DNA from: Pseudomonadales bacterium
Lineage (GTDB): Bacteria; Pseudomonadota; Gammaproteobacteria; Pseudomonadales; Pseudohongiellaceae
Length of the DNA: 64,000 nucleotides
Direction of reading: 5' to 3'
Assembly: GCA_012103535.1 (NCBI GenBank)
Contig: WLWQ01000001.1
Coordinates: forward strand, 992,001 to 1,056,000
Below are positions 1 through 8,620 of the stretch, one piece after another. Position 1 is the first letter of the stretch, and every line of letters starts with the position of its first letter. The position numbers and the translations under genes are program-made. The notes under the pieces are model-generated. The model made no database searches. It had not been told where the DNA came from and was given only the letters and a program-made list of their open reading frames with translations.

Positions 1-557
1 AGCTCTTCTTCACTCGCAGTTAATTCATTAATCGCCTGTTCCAGGCGGGACCAGGCACCAGCCCGCAAGTCATTCGGCAAGGGTGCCATATTGCTCAAAT
101 TATTTAGCTCTTCCCAATATGGCGTATCCGCAAAACTAGTCATTGGAGTCAGTCTGCCCCGGTCTTCTGAAGTAAAAACAACTTCATTCACTCGATAATC
201 CCGGTCCTGGGCATCGCTCAAGTCCGGTTGGTTGAACAAAGGCTGATTGAGATCGGTTTCAAGGACTGACGCAACTGGGAGTAGCTCGTCTTGCTGCCAC
301 CAGCGTGGCAACAATGAAGCCACTCCGACGGAATCCCTTAGCACTCGGTAGGCGACCCAATCAGCAAGACCGTTATCGCTGTTAATCTCTGCTACGTAGA
401 GATGGCGAACTACTATTTCATTGTTGACTGCAGAGCCCTGAGGACATCCAGCCATACAATGAGAAATATGGATAGTCTGTGCCTGAGCACCCCATAGGAC
501 AAACGTTAACGCCAGGCCACTAACCCATCGGATAAAGATATTGCTGATGTACTTCAT
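1..557 (-). CDS. DNA/RNA non-specific endonuclease-like exported protein, 3' end outside window
   Basis: The 185 visible residues begin with a Sec signal (MKYISNIFIRWVSGLALTF, cleavage near AQA) and then match the Serratia nuclease/NUC1 fold: a conserved HC..GCP region at 33-39, GLADWVAYRV at 63-72, a DRG motif at 132-134, and an N-L-S-N..P...L..G.W..LE block at 153-173. Two residues essential in the family are changed. The general-base His of DRGH is Arg135, and the magnesium-binding Asn expected before A-G-A-W is Arg165. The conserved Glu173 and the Arg of DRG remain. It is therefore probably a non-catalytic nucleic-acid-binding or degenerate member. The start overlaps the end of the aldo/keto reductase gene by 38 nt, suggesting coupled translation. 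I chose ATG at 557 because it gives the complete signal peptide. Confidence 0.8.
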   Translation of the reverse strand, partial: MKYISNIFIRWVSGLALTFVLWGAQAQTIHISHCMAGCPQGSAVNNEIVVRHLYVAEINSDNGLADWVAYRVLRDSVGVASLLPRWWQQDELLPVASVLETDLNQPLFNQPDLSDAQDRDYRVNEVVFTSEDRGRLTPMTSFADTPYWEELNNLSNMAPLPNDLRAGAWSRLEQAINELTASEEE

Positions 558-1539
558 CACACTCTTTTAGAATTTCCTCACTTAGAGACAAGTCGAGCGC
601 CGCAAATGCTTCATCTAATTGATCAGCAGATCGCGCCCCAATTATGGTTGATGCTACAAAGTCCCAATGCATACTCCAAGCCGTTGCCAAAGTAACTGGA
701 GATAACTCCGCACTCTTTGCAATGGCCATATATTTTTCTGTGGAAGCCAATGTTTTCTCATTGACAAATCGTTCCGCCATAGCCTTTTGTCGTGGATTCG
801 TCTCGCTAGCGTAATCGCCAAAACGAGAATTCTCCGGCATCTGACCACCTTGGTATTTTCCACTCAACACGCCACCGCCTATCGGCGAATAAGGTAAGAG
901 GGAAACATTCTCCAGGCGACAAACATTGGCAAGTTCATCGAAGAAGCGCCGATTTAATAGTGAGAAGTTGTTTTGTATGGATTGGAACCGGGCCAGTCCT
1001 TCGTAATCTGCCACGGCATTGGATTTAGTCAAACCGTAGGCATTTTCATTAGAAGTACCGACGTAGCGAACCTTTCCCGCCTGTACTAGTCGGTCCAGGG
1101 CTTCCATGGTTTCTTCGATGGGCACGACTGTATCTGGCCAATGCACTTGATACAGATCGATATAGTCTATTCCCATGCGTTGCAAACTTCCCTCTACCGC
1201 CGCTTCGATGTGGTGTCGATCCAGCGCCGTGAGGCCACTACGAATAGGAGGCACAAACCACCCAGAAGAAGCGCCAGCCACTTTGGTTGCAATAATTAGA
1301 GAATCTCTCGGCTTGGTTTTAATCCATCCACCAAATATTTTTTCCGTTAATCCGGCTAATTCTGCCGTCGGCGGCACCGGATAAGCCTCGGCCGTATCGA
1401 AAAAATTTATGCCGCGCTCATAAGCAGCTTCACAAATCTTCACCGACTCATCCCGATCACTCCAAGTGCCAAAACTCATAGTGCCCATGCAAATTGGCGA
1501 AACTCGCAGGCCGCTGTTTCCTACATACCTGAATTCCAT
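520..1539 (-). CDS. Aldo/keto reductase, Tas-like
   Basis: This is a 339-residue NADPH-dependent aldo/keto reductase, a cytoplasmic TIM barrel that reduces aldehydes or ketones. The catalytic tetrad is visible: Asp48 and Tyr53 in FDTAEAYPVPP, Lys86 in IIATKVAG and His133 in QVHWPD. The AEAYPVPP segment and the GLTE..GGW region resemble E. coli Tas. The longer reading frame starts at 1587, but ATG at 1539 is preceded by AGGGAA and begins MEFRYVGNSGLRVS, the normal family N-terminus. It is the penultimate gene of a minus-strand run and overlaps the next gene by 38 nt. The substrate cannot be read from the sequence. Confidence 0.9.
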   Translation of the reverse strand: MEFRYVGNSGLRVSPICMGTMSFGTWSDRDESVKICEAAYERGINFFDTAEAYPVPPTAELAGLTEKIFGGWIKTKPRDSLIIATKVAGASSGWFVPPIRSGLTALDRHHIEAAVEGSLQRMGIDYIDLYQVHWPDTVVPIEETMEALDRLVQAGKVRYVGTSNENAYGLTKSNAVADYEGLARFQSIQNNFSLLNRRFFDELANVCRLENVSLLPYSPIGGGVLSGKYQGGQMPENSRFGDYASETNPRQKAMAERFVNEKTLASTEKYMAIAKSAELSPVTLATAWSMHWDFVASTIIGARSADQLDEAFAALDLSLSEEILKECDEVHQQYLYPMG

Positions 1540-1630
1540 TGTGATTCCCTGTTTCGATAATCCTCTGTCGCTCTTGCAGCCGAGCATCTACCTCAAAGTT
1601 GAACGAGGTAGGGCCAAACAATTTGACGTT

Positions 1631-2032
1631 TTACTTGCGTGCAGGTAAGGGTTCGACGCGACCTATTTCTTCTTCCCATTGCGACATGCCTCCCTGCATA
1701 TGTGAGACATTATCCATGCCCATTGTTTTTAGTGAGAGAGCTGCAAGTGCAGATCTTGAGCCTTTATTGCAGAACAGAATAACTTCGTCGATTTCATCAA
1801 ATTCCCTTCGGTAATAGGGACTTTCCGGGTCTATCCAGAATTCCAGCATACCTCGGGGAACATGCAGCGAGCCTGGGATTGTGCCGTCTCGTTTAAGTTC
1901 GCGAATATCGCGAAGATCGACGAGGGTTACTCCTGCTGCCTTTGATTTTTCATCCACCTCAGCCGGGGTGAGGGTAATTACTTGTGCTTCGGCTTCGGCA
2001 ACTAATTCGTTGACTCCCTTCTTTACTTCCAT
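1631..2032 (-). CDS. Rhodanese-like domain protein
   Basis: This is a 133-residue single-domain rhodanese without a signal peptide, so cytoplasmic. The active-site loop is CNKGSRS with Cys88, six residues as in sulfurtransferases, preceded by the VDLRD..E strand and the IPGSLHVPRG segment typical of the fold. Likely role: transfer of sulfane sulfur to a thiophilic acceptor. It starts 8 nt after the stop of the preceding exported-protein gene and has AGGAAT upstream of ATG, so it is probably cotranscribed with it. The N-terminal 20 residues are a short helical extension with no recognised function. Confidence 0.88.
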   Translation of the reverse strand: MEVKKGVNELVAEAEAQVITLTPAEVDEKSKAAGVTLVDLRDIRELKRDGTIPGSLHVPRGMLEFWIDPESPYYRREFDEIDEVILFCNKGSRSALAALSLKTMGMDNVSHMQGGMSQWEEEIGRVEPLPARK

Positions 2033-2040
2033 AGTAATTC

Positions 2041-3057
2041 CTAATTTTCTGCTTCACGGGCGAATTGTTCTTCGGCTCTATGCCCTGAAAGAATATATTC
2101 CATTCCATAGTTTCCTTCATGGCAGGCATATTCGTAGATAGGATCGGGGCTATGGTCGAAAATTATTTCACGGGTATAAGGCGCAGCAAATGTACCCGGA
2201 TCATTTACAGTAATTTCATATTGAATCGCTGACTCACTAATACGGGTCATGCGTTCCACGTTAATTTTTGCTGAAGTATTCGGGCCGTAACCGCTGGCGT
2301 CAGAGAAATTTGATGATTCAATGACTAATGTGTCGCCGTCCCAATAACCCCGTGAATCCCCATGCCATAATTTGACGGAGTCATCGAGCGCAGGTTTCTC
2401 TACTAAGGGGATAACTCGAACATCATGAATCATCTCCTGCACGATTGCCACATGGTCTTTACTTTGCACAATCTGCCAATAACTGTTGTAGCCGGAACCA
2501 AGATAAGGCGCGCCATAGCTTACACATCGTTCAGTTAGCGGCCGATCTAACCAGGAATCCGCTGGGTGCTCGATACGTCGCTGTGCTGCGGCATTACCAA
2601 ATGCTACCGCTTCTTCAGTGCGCGCTGGATACTTTCCAGTGGGTGGATCAATAATTTGAGAAGTTCGGCGATGGACACTGCGATCTGCCAACCAAAATTG
2701 GTCGTAATTGCCAGTGGTGGGATCATAGGAAACAGTTTCACCAGATAAAGCAGCGGCCAAGACACCACCACCGAATAAGGCATCGCCATCCTCTGCTGAA
2801 ATTTCAGAAACTCTGCTCTGCAAAAACGCGATATCTTCATCGGTCAGATATTCCTTGTCCGCAAACGCATCCGGCCTTTCTACCGGCGTAATGGTGTTGT
2901 TTGCCCAAACTCCCTGTATGTCCGGTTGCCCGTCGATAGTCCTACCGAGCTCCCAATCTGACTCTTGAGCGCTTATGGCGCCTGTGAACAGAATCATGCA
3001 GGTAAATACTGAAATAGCGCTGAATTTGAAAGCTTGCACAGAAATTCTGGTGACCAT
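2041..3057 (-). CDS. Exported protein of unknown function (GQPDIQGVW-type)
   Basis: This 338-residue protein has an N-terminal Sec signal ending at AISAQE and a first mature motif GRTIDGQPDIQGVW, shared by a large uncharacterised family of exported proteins in Gammaproteobacteria and Acidobacteria. The C-terminal half has an aromatic-rich region (Y-W-D-G-D-T-L-V-I-E-S-S-N-F) typical of that family. No catalytic motif is recognised. The reading frame extends to 3255 and would overlap the upstream lipoprotein gene. ATG at 3057 has GGGAG at the right distance and gives a clean signal peptide, so I chose it. It lies in the lipoprotein-to-reductase run. Confidence 0.8.
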   Translation of the reverse strand: MVTRISVQAFKFSAISVFTCMILFTGAISAQESDWELGRTIDGQPDIQGVWANNTITPVERPDAFADKEYLTDEDIAFLQSRVSEISAEDGDALFGGGVLAAALSGETVSYDPTTGNYDQFWLADRSVHRRTSQIIDPPTGKYPARTEEAVAFGNAAAQRRIEHPADSWLDRPLTERCVSYGAPYLGSGYNSYWQIVQSKDHVAIVQEMIHDVRVIPLVEKPALDDSVKLWHGDSRGYWDGDTLVIESSNFSDASGYGPNTSAKINVERMTRISESAIQYEITVNDPGTFAAPYTREIIFDHSPDPIYEYACHEGNYGMEYILSGHRAEEQFAREAEN

Positions 3058-3173
3058 GGGTTCGCTCCCGACTATACAGTTGGTTTCTGGAAAAAACTTA
3101 AACCAGACTGATAGCAGAAGCAAGGTTGTTGGACGAAACCCGCGGAAATATAGCGATTTGGGTAAATTGCAGA

Positions 3174-3755
3174 CTAAGTTGGCAGCTTGGTGCAGCTGAT
3201 GCGCCAAAATGGAAAAACCGCGGAGCCATCGACAGAAATCCATTCTCCAGACCAATCGAAGCTATTTTCCGAAATTTTGGAAAAAGTCAGGGTTGAGTGG
3301 CCGTCAAAATCGGTACCGGGGGCCTTCTGCGGTTGCCGCAGTACCATATTGCCCGCCTCCATACCGCCGGACCAAACACCAGTACTAAAGCTGGGCATGG
3401 AATAAAAGGTCACATTCCATTGATCGGCGTTAGCATCATATATTCGTATATTGCCATTGGTTGTCGCACCGGAGCGCCCAGAATCCTCTATGGCATAGCC
3501 ATTCATAAAATATTGAGCATCCCAGGTACGGCGACCCTCGTCCCATTCTCCAGTTCCATTATTGAGGCGCTCCTCGACACAGTCATTCCTGCCGATCATA
3601 AAATGAAATTGAGCTAATTGTTCTGGTGCCGCCGGGTTTGGCCGGCCGAAAGGATAAGACTGACTTGGTTCATAGGCCAGGGAACTAGCTCTCTCGGGCG
3701 CAGTCTGACAAGACCATAGCACCAAGCTCAAAAAAAGAAGAAAGTAATGTTTCAT
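3174..3755 (-). CDS. Lipoprotein, DUF1579-like
   Basis: This 193-residue lipoprotein has the signal peptide MKHYFLLFLSLVLWSC with lipobox Cys16, so it is probably anchored to the inner or outer membrane facing the periplasm. The mature part (FHFMIGRNDCVEER, then W-D-A-Q-Y-F-M-N-G-Y-A, G-N-I-R-I-Y-D, F-Y-S-M-P) resembles lipocalin-like DUF1579 proteins, whose ligand is unknown. Start ATG 3755 is preceded by GAGGTG. It is the first gene of the minus-strand run and is transcribed divergently from the DUF3095 gene, with only 43 nt between the two start codons. Confidence 0.75.
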   Translation of the reverse strand: MKHYFLLFLSLVLWSCQTAPERASSLAYEPSQSYPFGRPNPAAPEQLAQFHFMIGRNDCVEERLNNGTGEWDEGRRTWDAQYFMNGYAIEDSGRSGATTNGNIRIYDANADQWNVTFYSMPSFSTGVWSGGMEAGNMVLRQPQKAPGTDFDGHSTLTFSKISENSFDWSGEWISVDGSAVFPFWRISCTKLPT

Positions 3756-3798
3756 GTTGCACCTCTTGTATTATGGAGCGAGTGAATTGGGAGCATTC

Positions 3799-4968
3799 AT
3801 GGATTCTGCGAATTTCTATTCTAATTTAAACGCCTTTGCAGACTTTGCAGACGTTACCGATCAGGACAAATTCTGGACACTACCGGATGACTGGTCGGTA
3901 GTAGTTGCAGACATTACCAATTCTACCGATGCCGTTGGCAAAGGAGCAATGAAAGCGGTAAACATTATTGGTGTCTCGGTCATTACTTCTATTCGAAATG
4001 CAGTAGCGCCGTTAGATATTCCTTATATCTTTGGTGGCGATGGAGCGACCCTCTGCATTCCCAACAAATTTATAACAGAAACTCGCCGCGCTCTGCTCGT
4101 TACGCACGAGCTTGCTCGCCAACAGTTTCAATTGGAACTTCGAGTAGGCATCGTCGGCATCGAACAAATTCGAGCCGCAGGTAAAGATATACTAATTGGT
4201 AAACACACGCTCTCCGAGCATTACGATCAGGCTGCATTTGCTGGCGGAGGCATCGAATTCGCCGAAGACGGAATTAAGAATGGCGGCTTGAGTTGCCTCG
4301 ATTCTGGAGCCGACGTCTCCACTCAAGATGCAAATTACGAAGGCCTGGAGTGCCGCTGGAATAAAGTCCCCAGCAAGCATGGAGAAACCATTGCTGTGAT
4401 CATAAAAGCCAACGGCGAAAACGACGCAGAAAGCACCAAAATCTACCAGGAAGTACTGAAAAAGCTGGATTCTCTCTATGGTCAGGACGAAAAATGTAGA
4501 CCGGTCCACAGTAGCGGGCTGCGAATGACCTACAATAAAGAGTTACTAAGCCATGAGGCACGGGTCCGCACTGCTGGTTTAACCCAGGAAAACATCAGAC
4601 GATATTATGGACAAATTCGCTGGAAAAACTTGTTAGGATGGTTTCTCATGTTTTTCAGGATTAAGGCGGCAGGCATACAGTGGGGCGACTATAAAAAGGA
4701 TTTAGTCACCAATACGGATTTCAAAAAGTTTGATGGCACTTTGCGCCAGGTTATTTCTGGTAATAGCCAGCAACGCCAGGATTTGGAAACTTTTTTATCG
4801 AGCCTGCACAAGCAAGGAAAATGTAATTTCGGCATTCATGTTTCAGACGCTGCTTTAGTGACATGCATGATTGATAATAGAGCTGGAGAGCATTATCACT
4901 TTGTTGATGGCGCGGATGGCGGTTACACCATCGCAGCAGAGGCCATGAAACAGCAAATGGCAGAGTGA
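3799..4968 (+). CDS. DUF3095 family protein (cyclase-like)
   Basis: This 389-residue cytoplasmic protein matches DUF3095: MDSANFYSNLNAF at the start, LPDDWSVVVADITNST around residue 30, and the glycine-rich F-G-G-D-G-A-T signature near residue 80. The fold is reminiscent of class III nucleotide cyclases, the VADITNST strand corresponding to a metal-binding Asp strand, but activity is unproven for the family. The C-terminal third (Y-G-Q-I-R-W-K onward) is also conserved in these proteins. ATG at 3799, with GGGAG upstream, was chosen over the in-frame 3754 start, which would overlap the divergent lipoprotein gene. Confidence 0.8.
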   Translation: MDSANFYSNLNAFADFADVTDQDKFWTLPDDWSVVVADITNSTDAVGKGAMKAVNIIGVSVITSIRNAVAPLDIPYIFGGDGATLCIPNKFITETRRALLVTHELARQQFQLELRVGIVGIEQIRAAGKDILIGKHTLSEHYDQAAFAGGGIEFAEDGIKNGGLSCLDSGADVSTQDANYEGLECRWNKVPSKHGETIAVIIKANGENDAESTKIYQEVLKKLDSLYGQDEKCRPVHSSGLRMTYNKELLSHEARVRTAGLTQENIRRYYGQIRWKNLLGWFLMFFRIKAAGIQWGDYKKDLVTNTDFKKFDGTLRQVISGNSQQRQDLETFLSSLHKQGKCNFGIHVSDAALVTCMIDNRAGEHYHFVDGADGGYTIAAEAMKQQMAE

Positions 4969-5023
4969 TCAGCTAAATAATTAATTGCTGAACTTTAGTT
5001 TAGTTCAGGTGGAGAACACCAAG

Positions 5024-5329
5024 ATGAATGAACGAGACTTCCAATTAGCCAGACGAGCTAAAAGACAAATTGAGCGAGAGGCAGCACTTAGATCTTTTCT
5101 CTGGGTAGGGCTTGTTTTCTGCGCGGTTCTTAGAATGCTGGGATTCGAATTACAAATTATGTATCTCTTCTTGTTTGTGATTTTATTCGTATCCCTGGTC
5201 ATTAATTCAGAAGTCATTGCCAGTTTCGGTATGGTGTCGAAAAAAGATCTAGTGAGTGTGATCGAAAATCATATTCACAATGACCCCGAAGCATTAACCC
5301 GTTACGCCGGTCTCGATAACGAGTCTTAG
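5024..5329 (+). CDS. Small two-span membrane protein, unknown
   Basis: This is a 101-residue protein with a charged N-terminus (MNERDFQLARRAKRQIERE), two predicted transmembrane helices (about residues 25-40 and 45-65) and a soluble C-tail with VSKKDLVSVIENHI. No family is recognised. ATG 5024 has GGAG nine bases upstream and is preferred to the 4985 start. It lies 55 nt after the DUF3095 gene and 19 nt before the next gene, so a plus-strand operon of four genes is likely. Confidence 0.65.
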   Translation: MNERDFQLARRAKRQIEREAALRSFLWVGLVFCAVLRMLGFELQIMYLFLFVILFVSLVINSEVIASFGMVSKKDLVSVIENHIHNDPEALTRYAGLDNES

Positions 5330-5348
5330 CCGCTGAAGGTAGATTCCC

Positions 5349-5942
5349 ATGAATACTCCTGCCACTGAAGAAAAGGCCGGCAAGCCAATACTAGTTGGCG
5401 TGGCATTCTTATTACCGCTCCTGTTTGTTGGCGTGGTTTTCCTTAGCTCCTATATACCGTCGGCGCGGTTATCCACTGACTATGATTTCCTCTACTCTAC
5501 TTGTAGCGAAGGCACCAGTCCTTACTACTACAACTGCGGCAATTACCTGAACAACCTGTATGAAGTTCAAAACCAGACCTTGATTGAACTCCCAATATCC
5601 GCCGACCTCGACAGTGATGGCGATGACATTGCGGATGTGGATGAAAATTATCGTACCCGATTGTTTTTTCATGACACAGAAACCAATACCAGCCGCGAGA
5701 TAACCTTAGAGGAAGCACAGCAATACAATCTAAGAGAACTCATTACTTCACCGGATGGTGTCGCTGTTGAGTGGGAATATTCCAGAAGCCGTGGGTATTT
5801 TATTTTTTACAGCACATCCTCGAATGCGGGTTACTATTTAACCAAAGGCGACGCCAGGAAACGTCTGGATTTGATTAGTGACACAGAACGCTATTATTAC
5901 CGCGATGACTTACACTTTCTCGGTTGGGTGATCGAACCATGA
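5349..5942 (+). CDS. Membrane-anchored protein with calcium-loop-like segment
   Basis: This is a 197-residue protein with one N-terminal transmembrane helix (residues 13-34, GVAFLLPLLFVGVVFLSSYI) and an extracytoplasmic domain. Residues near 85-98 read DLDSDGDDIADVDEN, an Asp-rich loop like EF-hand or thrombospondin type 3 calcium sites. It may bind calcium, but the family is not recognised. Its TGA stop overlaps the ATG of the next gene (ATGA), so the two are translationally coupled and their products may act together at the membrane. Confidence 0.65.
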   Translation: MNTPATEEKAGKPILVGVAFLLPLLFVGVVFLSSYIPSARLSTDYDFLYSTCSEGTSPYYYNCGNYLNNLYEVQNQTLIELPISADLDSDGDDIADVDENYRTRLFFHDTETNTSREITLEEAQQYNLRELITSPDGVAVEWEYSRSRGYFIFYSTSSNAGYYLTKGDARKRLDLISDTERYYYRDDLHFLGWVIEP

Positions 5943-6925
5943 CAAATGATGAGCTATTAGCAGAGCTGGATAAACGCTTACGCAGCGGCGAACTAAGCGC
6001 TGCCGAAATCGAGTTGTTATTGTCTACAGATAGTCCCGATGCGGTTGTAGCTGACTCAGCCCCTACAGCCTCCCCCTATTCGATGGGCGCTTTTTCTATC
6101 ACTAAGTTGCTCTACGTTGTCGGTGGAATTTTCATTACCCTGGGTGTGCTCTATCTCGTTTCCCAATTATGGTCTGACCTGAATAGCTTTAATCGCATAC
6201 TAATCACGCTCGGTCTTGGTGTGGTATTCGCCGGATTTGGTTCTAAGTTTTTAATGTCTGAACCAGAGCGCGATTTAGGTAATGTATTTCACACCATCGG
6301 TGGATTTCTAATTCCCGGCGGCGCTCTGGTCACCCTGGATGAGTTAACGACTGGCATCGATTCTATTTGGCCTGTAACTATCACCGTTGGAGTCGTATTT
6401 GCTTTCTATGTACTGCTTGTCCTATACCACAAACGCGTGGTACTGAATTTTTTCGCCTTTGCCAATGGCAGCGCACTGGCCTATTTACTGATGGAGTCGA
6501 TCATTCCTTCTGCGGATGGTGATCTCTACGCCTACATGACCATGATGATCGGGGCCAGTTATCTAATTTACGCCTATGTATTTCAAGAAGGGTGGAACGC
6601 AAGATTAATTCCATTGCTGTTGTTCTTTGGACCTTTGGGATTTTATCTCGCGGCTTTCTCGCAGATTTTCGACGCAATTCTTATGGAAATGTTATTTCCA
6701 TTTCTTGCATTTGGCGGGCTCGTGCTTGCCGTTAATGTTTTTAAGAGCAGAATCGTATTGATATTAAGTACGCTGGCAGTTATCGGTTACATAATTTATT
6801 TCACCGCCGAATACTTTGCAGACTCAATTGGCTGGCCGGTGGCATTGATAATGTTGGGATTTATTATTATCGGAATAGGTTATCTCTCGATAACCCTTAA
6901 CCGAAAATATTTAAAAACTGCTTAG
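5939..6925 (+). CDS. Multi-span membrane protein, DUF2157-like
   Basis: This 328-residue protein has a short cytoplasmic helical head (MTNDELLAELDKRLRSGELS) followed by about ten hydrophobic helices, a layout like DUF2157/YdcZ-type integral membrane proteins of unknown function. I chose the ATG at 5939 because it overlaps the previous stop as ATGA. An upstream in-frame start at 5924 is possible. It is the last gene of the plus-strand run. It faces the minus-strand NHL gene tail to tail with only four bases between. Confidence 0.65.
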   Translation: MTNDELLAELDKRLRSGELSAAEIELLLSTDSPDAVVADSAPTASPYSMGAFSITKLLYVVGGIFITLGVLYLVSQLWSDLNSFNRILITLGLGVVFAGFGSKFLMSEPERDLGNVFHTIGGFLIPGGALVTLDELTTGIDSIWPVTITVGVVFAFYVLLVLYHKRVVLNFFAFANGSALAYLLMESIIPSADGDLYAYMTMMIGASYLIYAYVFQEGWNARLIPLLLFFGPLGFYLAAFSQIFDAILMEMLFPFLAFGGLVLAVNVFKSRIVLILSTLAVIGYIIYFTAEYFADSIGWPVALIMLGFIIIGIGYLSITLNRKYLKTA

Positions 6926-6929
6926 CGGC

Positions 6930-7994
6930 TCACCTTCGAGATGATTTAACCATAGCCCCGCCACCCGAGACGACGGCACCAAAAACATTGCCTGCCGCAT
7001 CTACTGCCACTCCTTCGGGATTGGAACCATCAGGGTATGCAGTAACAGCTCCATCGATAAAATAATCGACGATGCCATCGAGTAAGCTTCCTACTCGAAT
7101 ACCTGCATGCCAACCCGGGTTGCGTTCGTTATCAAACTCCGACTCTGAGTCCGCTACATAAATAGTGTCATCATCTGTTATGTAGATACCGCTGGGACGA
7201 CTAAAAGATTTAAATTCGGCAATGTAATTGCCTTCAAGATCGAATATTTGCAAACGATTATTGCCACGGTCACCCACGATTAGTCGATTACGAGAATCAA
7301 TATCCAATGCATGAGGTGTTTTCAATTGCCCGGCTGCAGACCCCCATCCACCCCAGTGTTTTAACAAATTGCCATTGCGATCAAACTTTACAATGCGAGC
7401 AACAGTATCTGGTGTTGCCGTATCATTCTGACCACTGTGACCATCACCGACATAGATATTGCCATCAGCATCGGTCACAACATCGCAAGGGGTTTCTAGC
7501 AACGCACCGCTTCCATCACCAGCAACTCCCGGTTGACCCAGCGTTAACAACACCTCGCCTTCTGGACTCAGTTTGTAAACCACATGACCTTTTCCTGCAG
7601 TCGCGGGATTGGTTGGATCTGGTCCTTGCCCATCGGTAACCCAGATATTGCCATCGCGATCGACATGCAAACCATGGGGAAACAGCATCAGGCCACCACC
7701 GATGGCAGTTACCACATTGCCATTGGGATCAATCTTTAAAATTGGATCGAGATTTGATCCTGCGCAGGTATTTGAGCCACAGCGATCAATCGCCCAGAGA
7801 TGACGTCCATCGGGATCGATATCGACGCCGGCAGTCGAACCCCAGGTGCGACCATTGGGTAAATCAACCCAGTTGTCCATAGAGCTAAACGGATTTGGGC
7901 GATTGTTAATCGGTTCTAATTGCGCAAGGCTTTGCTGGGCAAACAACAAAGCGAAACCCAAAGAAATAAATGTAAGAATTTTACGAGTAAACAT
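6930..7994 (-). CDS. Exported NHL-repeat beta-propeller protein
   Basis: This 354-residue protein has a signal peptide ending at SLAQ and at least five NHL-type blades (repeated H-G-L-H-V-D-R-D-G-N-I-W-V-T-D, D-A-D-G-N-I-Y-V-G-D and D-S-R-N-R-L-I-V-G-D-R patterns). The blades resemble the peptidyl-alpha-hydroxyglycine lyase-like propellers of bacteria. Whether it is an enzyme or a binding scaffold is open. ATG 7994 follows GGAGGAG. It lies 119 nt downstream of the TlpA-like gene on the same strand and may be the last gene of that group. Confidence 0.8.
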   Translation of the reverse strand: MFTRKILTFISLGFALLFAQQSLAQLEPINNRPNPFSSMDNWVDLPNGRTWGSTAGVDIDPDGRHLWAIDRCGSNTCAGSNLDPILKIDPNGNVVTAIGGGLMLFPHGLHVDRDGNIWVTDGQGPDPTNPATAGKGHVVYKLSPEGEVLLTLGQPGVAGDGSGALLETPCDVVTDADGNIYVGDGHSGQNDTATPDTVARIVKFDRNGNLLKHWGGWGSAAGQLKTPHALDIDSRNRLIVGDRGNNRLQIFDLEGNYIAEFKSFSRPSGIYITDDDTIYVADSESEFDNERNPGWHAGIRVGSLLDGIVDYFIDGAVTAYPDGSNPEGVAVDAAGNVFGAVVSGGGAMVKSSRR

Positions 7995-8113
7995 GTAGCT
8001 GCTCCTCCACTGCAAAGTGATTGCAATTCCGTTTGACCTATTGAAGGACGAGAAATACAGCCTAAAACAGAGCTATAAGCAATGCAATGAAAGGAATGGC
8101 AAACTGCCGGGAC

Positions 8114-8620
8114 TTAACGATTAATCAGGGAGAGAATTTGTTCTTTGATTTCGGCTTCATCGCCCAAAGAATAACTGCGATAGCTTTCGATTATCCGTCC
8201 TTCCTGATCAATCAGATAGGACACCGGCAAGGATCGAATTCTGTAGGGAATACCTATATCGCCTTCCGGATCGGCCAAGACCGGATAAGTCACCGGATGG
8301 TCTTCGAGGAAGTAAAGCCCATCTTCCGTGTCTTCATCGACGTTTATTGCAATAAACTCAAAATTGTCATTACCGATTTCCTGATACATCTCGTCATAGG
8401 CTGGCAAGGAAAGTAAGCATGGAGGGCACCAGGAAGCCCAGAAATCAATAAAAACTACTTTACCGCGATAGTCAGATAATTTGTGGGTAGAACCATCGCC
8501 GTAAATACTCGGACCCTCAAAATCCAATGCATATTCCTGACCATAGACAAGATAGCCTAAGCCGAATATGACCAGTAGAACCGCTAGCTTTTTAAAGCGC
8601 GTAGGAAAGTGATAAGGCAT
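8114..8620 (-). CDS. TlpA-like thiol-disulfide oxidoreductase
   Basis: This is a 168-residue thioredoxin-fold protein anchored or exported by an N-terminal hydrophobic helix (residues 10-27). The active site is W-A-S-W-C-P-P-C with Cys65 and Cys68. The cis-Pro loop is S-L-P-V-S-Y-L. This is typical of TlpA/ResA proteins that reduce periplasmic disulfides, often for cytochrome or copper-site maturation. The start overlaps the beta-barrel gene by 29 nt, so it is probably translated from the same message. With DUF3179 and barrel genes upstream, a role in periplasmic metal or redox-protein assembly is plausible. Confidence 0.88.
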   Translation of the reverse strand: MPYHFPTRFKKLAVLLVIFGLGYLVYGQEYALDFEGPSIYGDGSTHKLSDYRGKVVFIDFWASWCPPCLLSLPAYDEMYQEIGNDNFEFIAINVDEDTEDGLYFLEDHPVTYPVLADPEGDIGIPYRIRSLPVSYLIDQEGRIIESYRSYSLGDEAEIKEQILSLINR

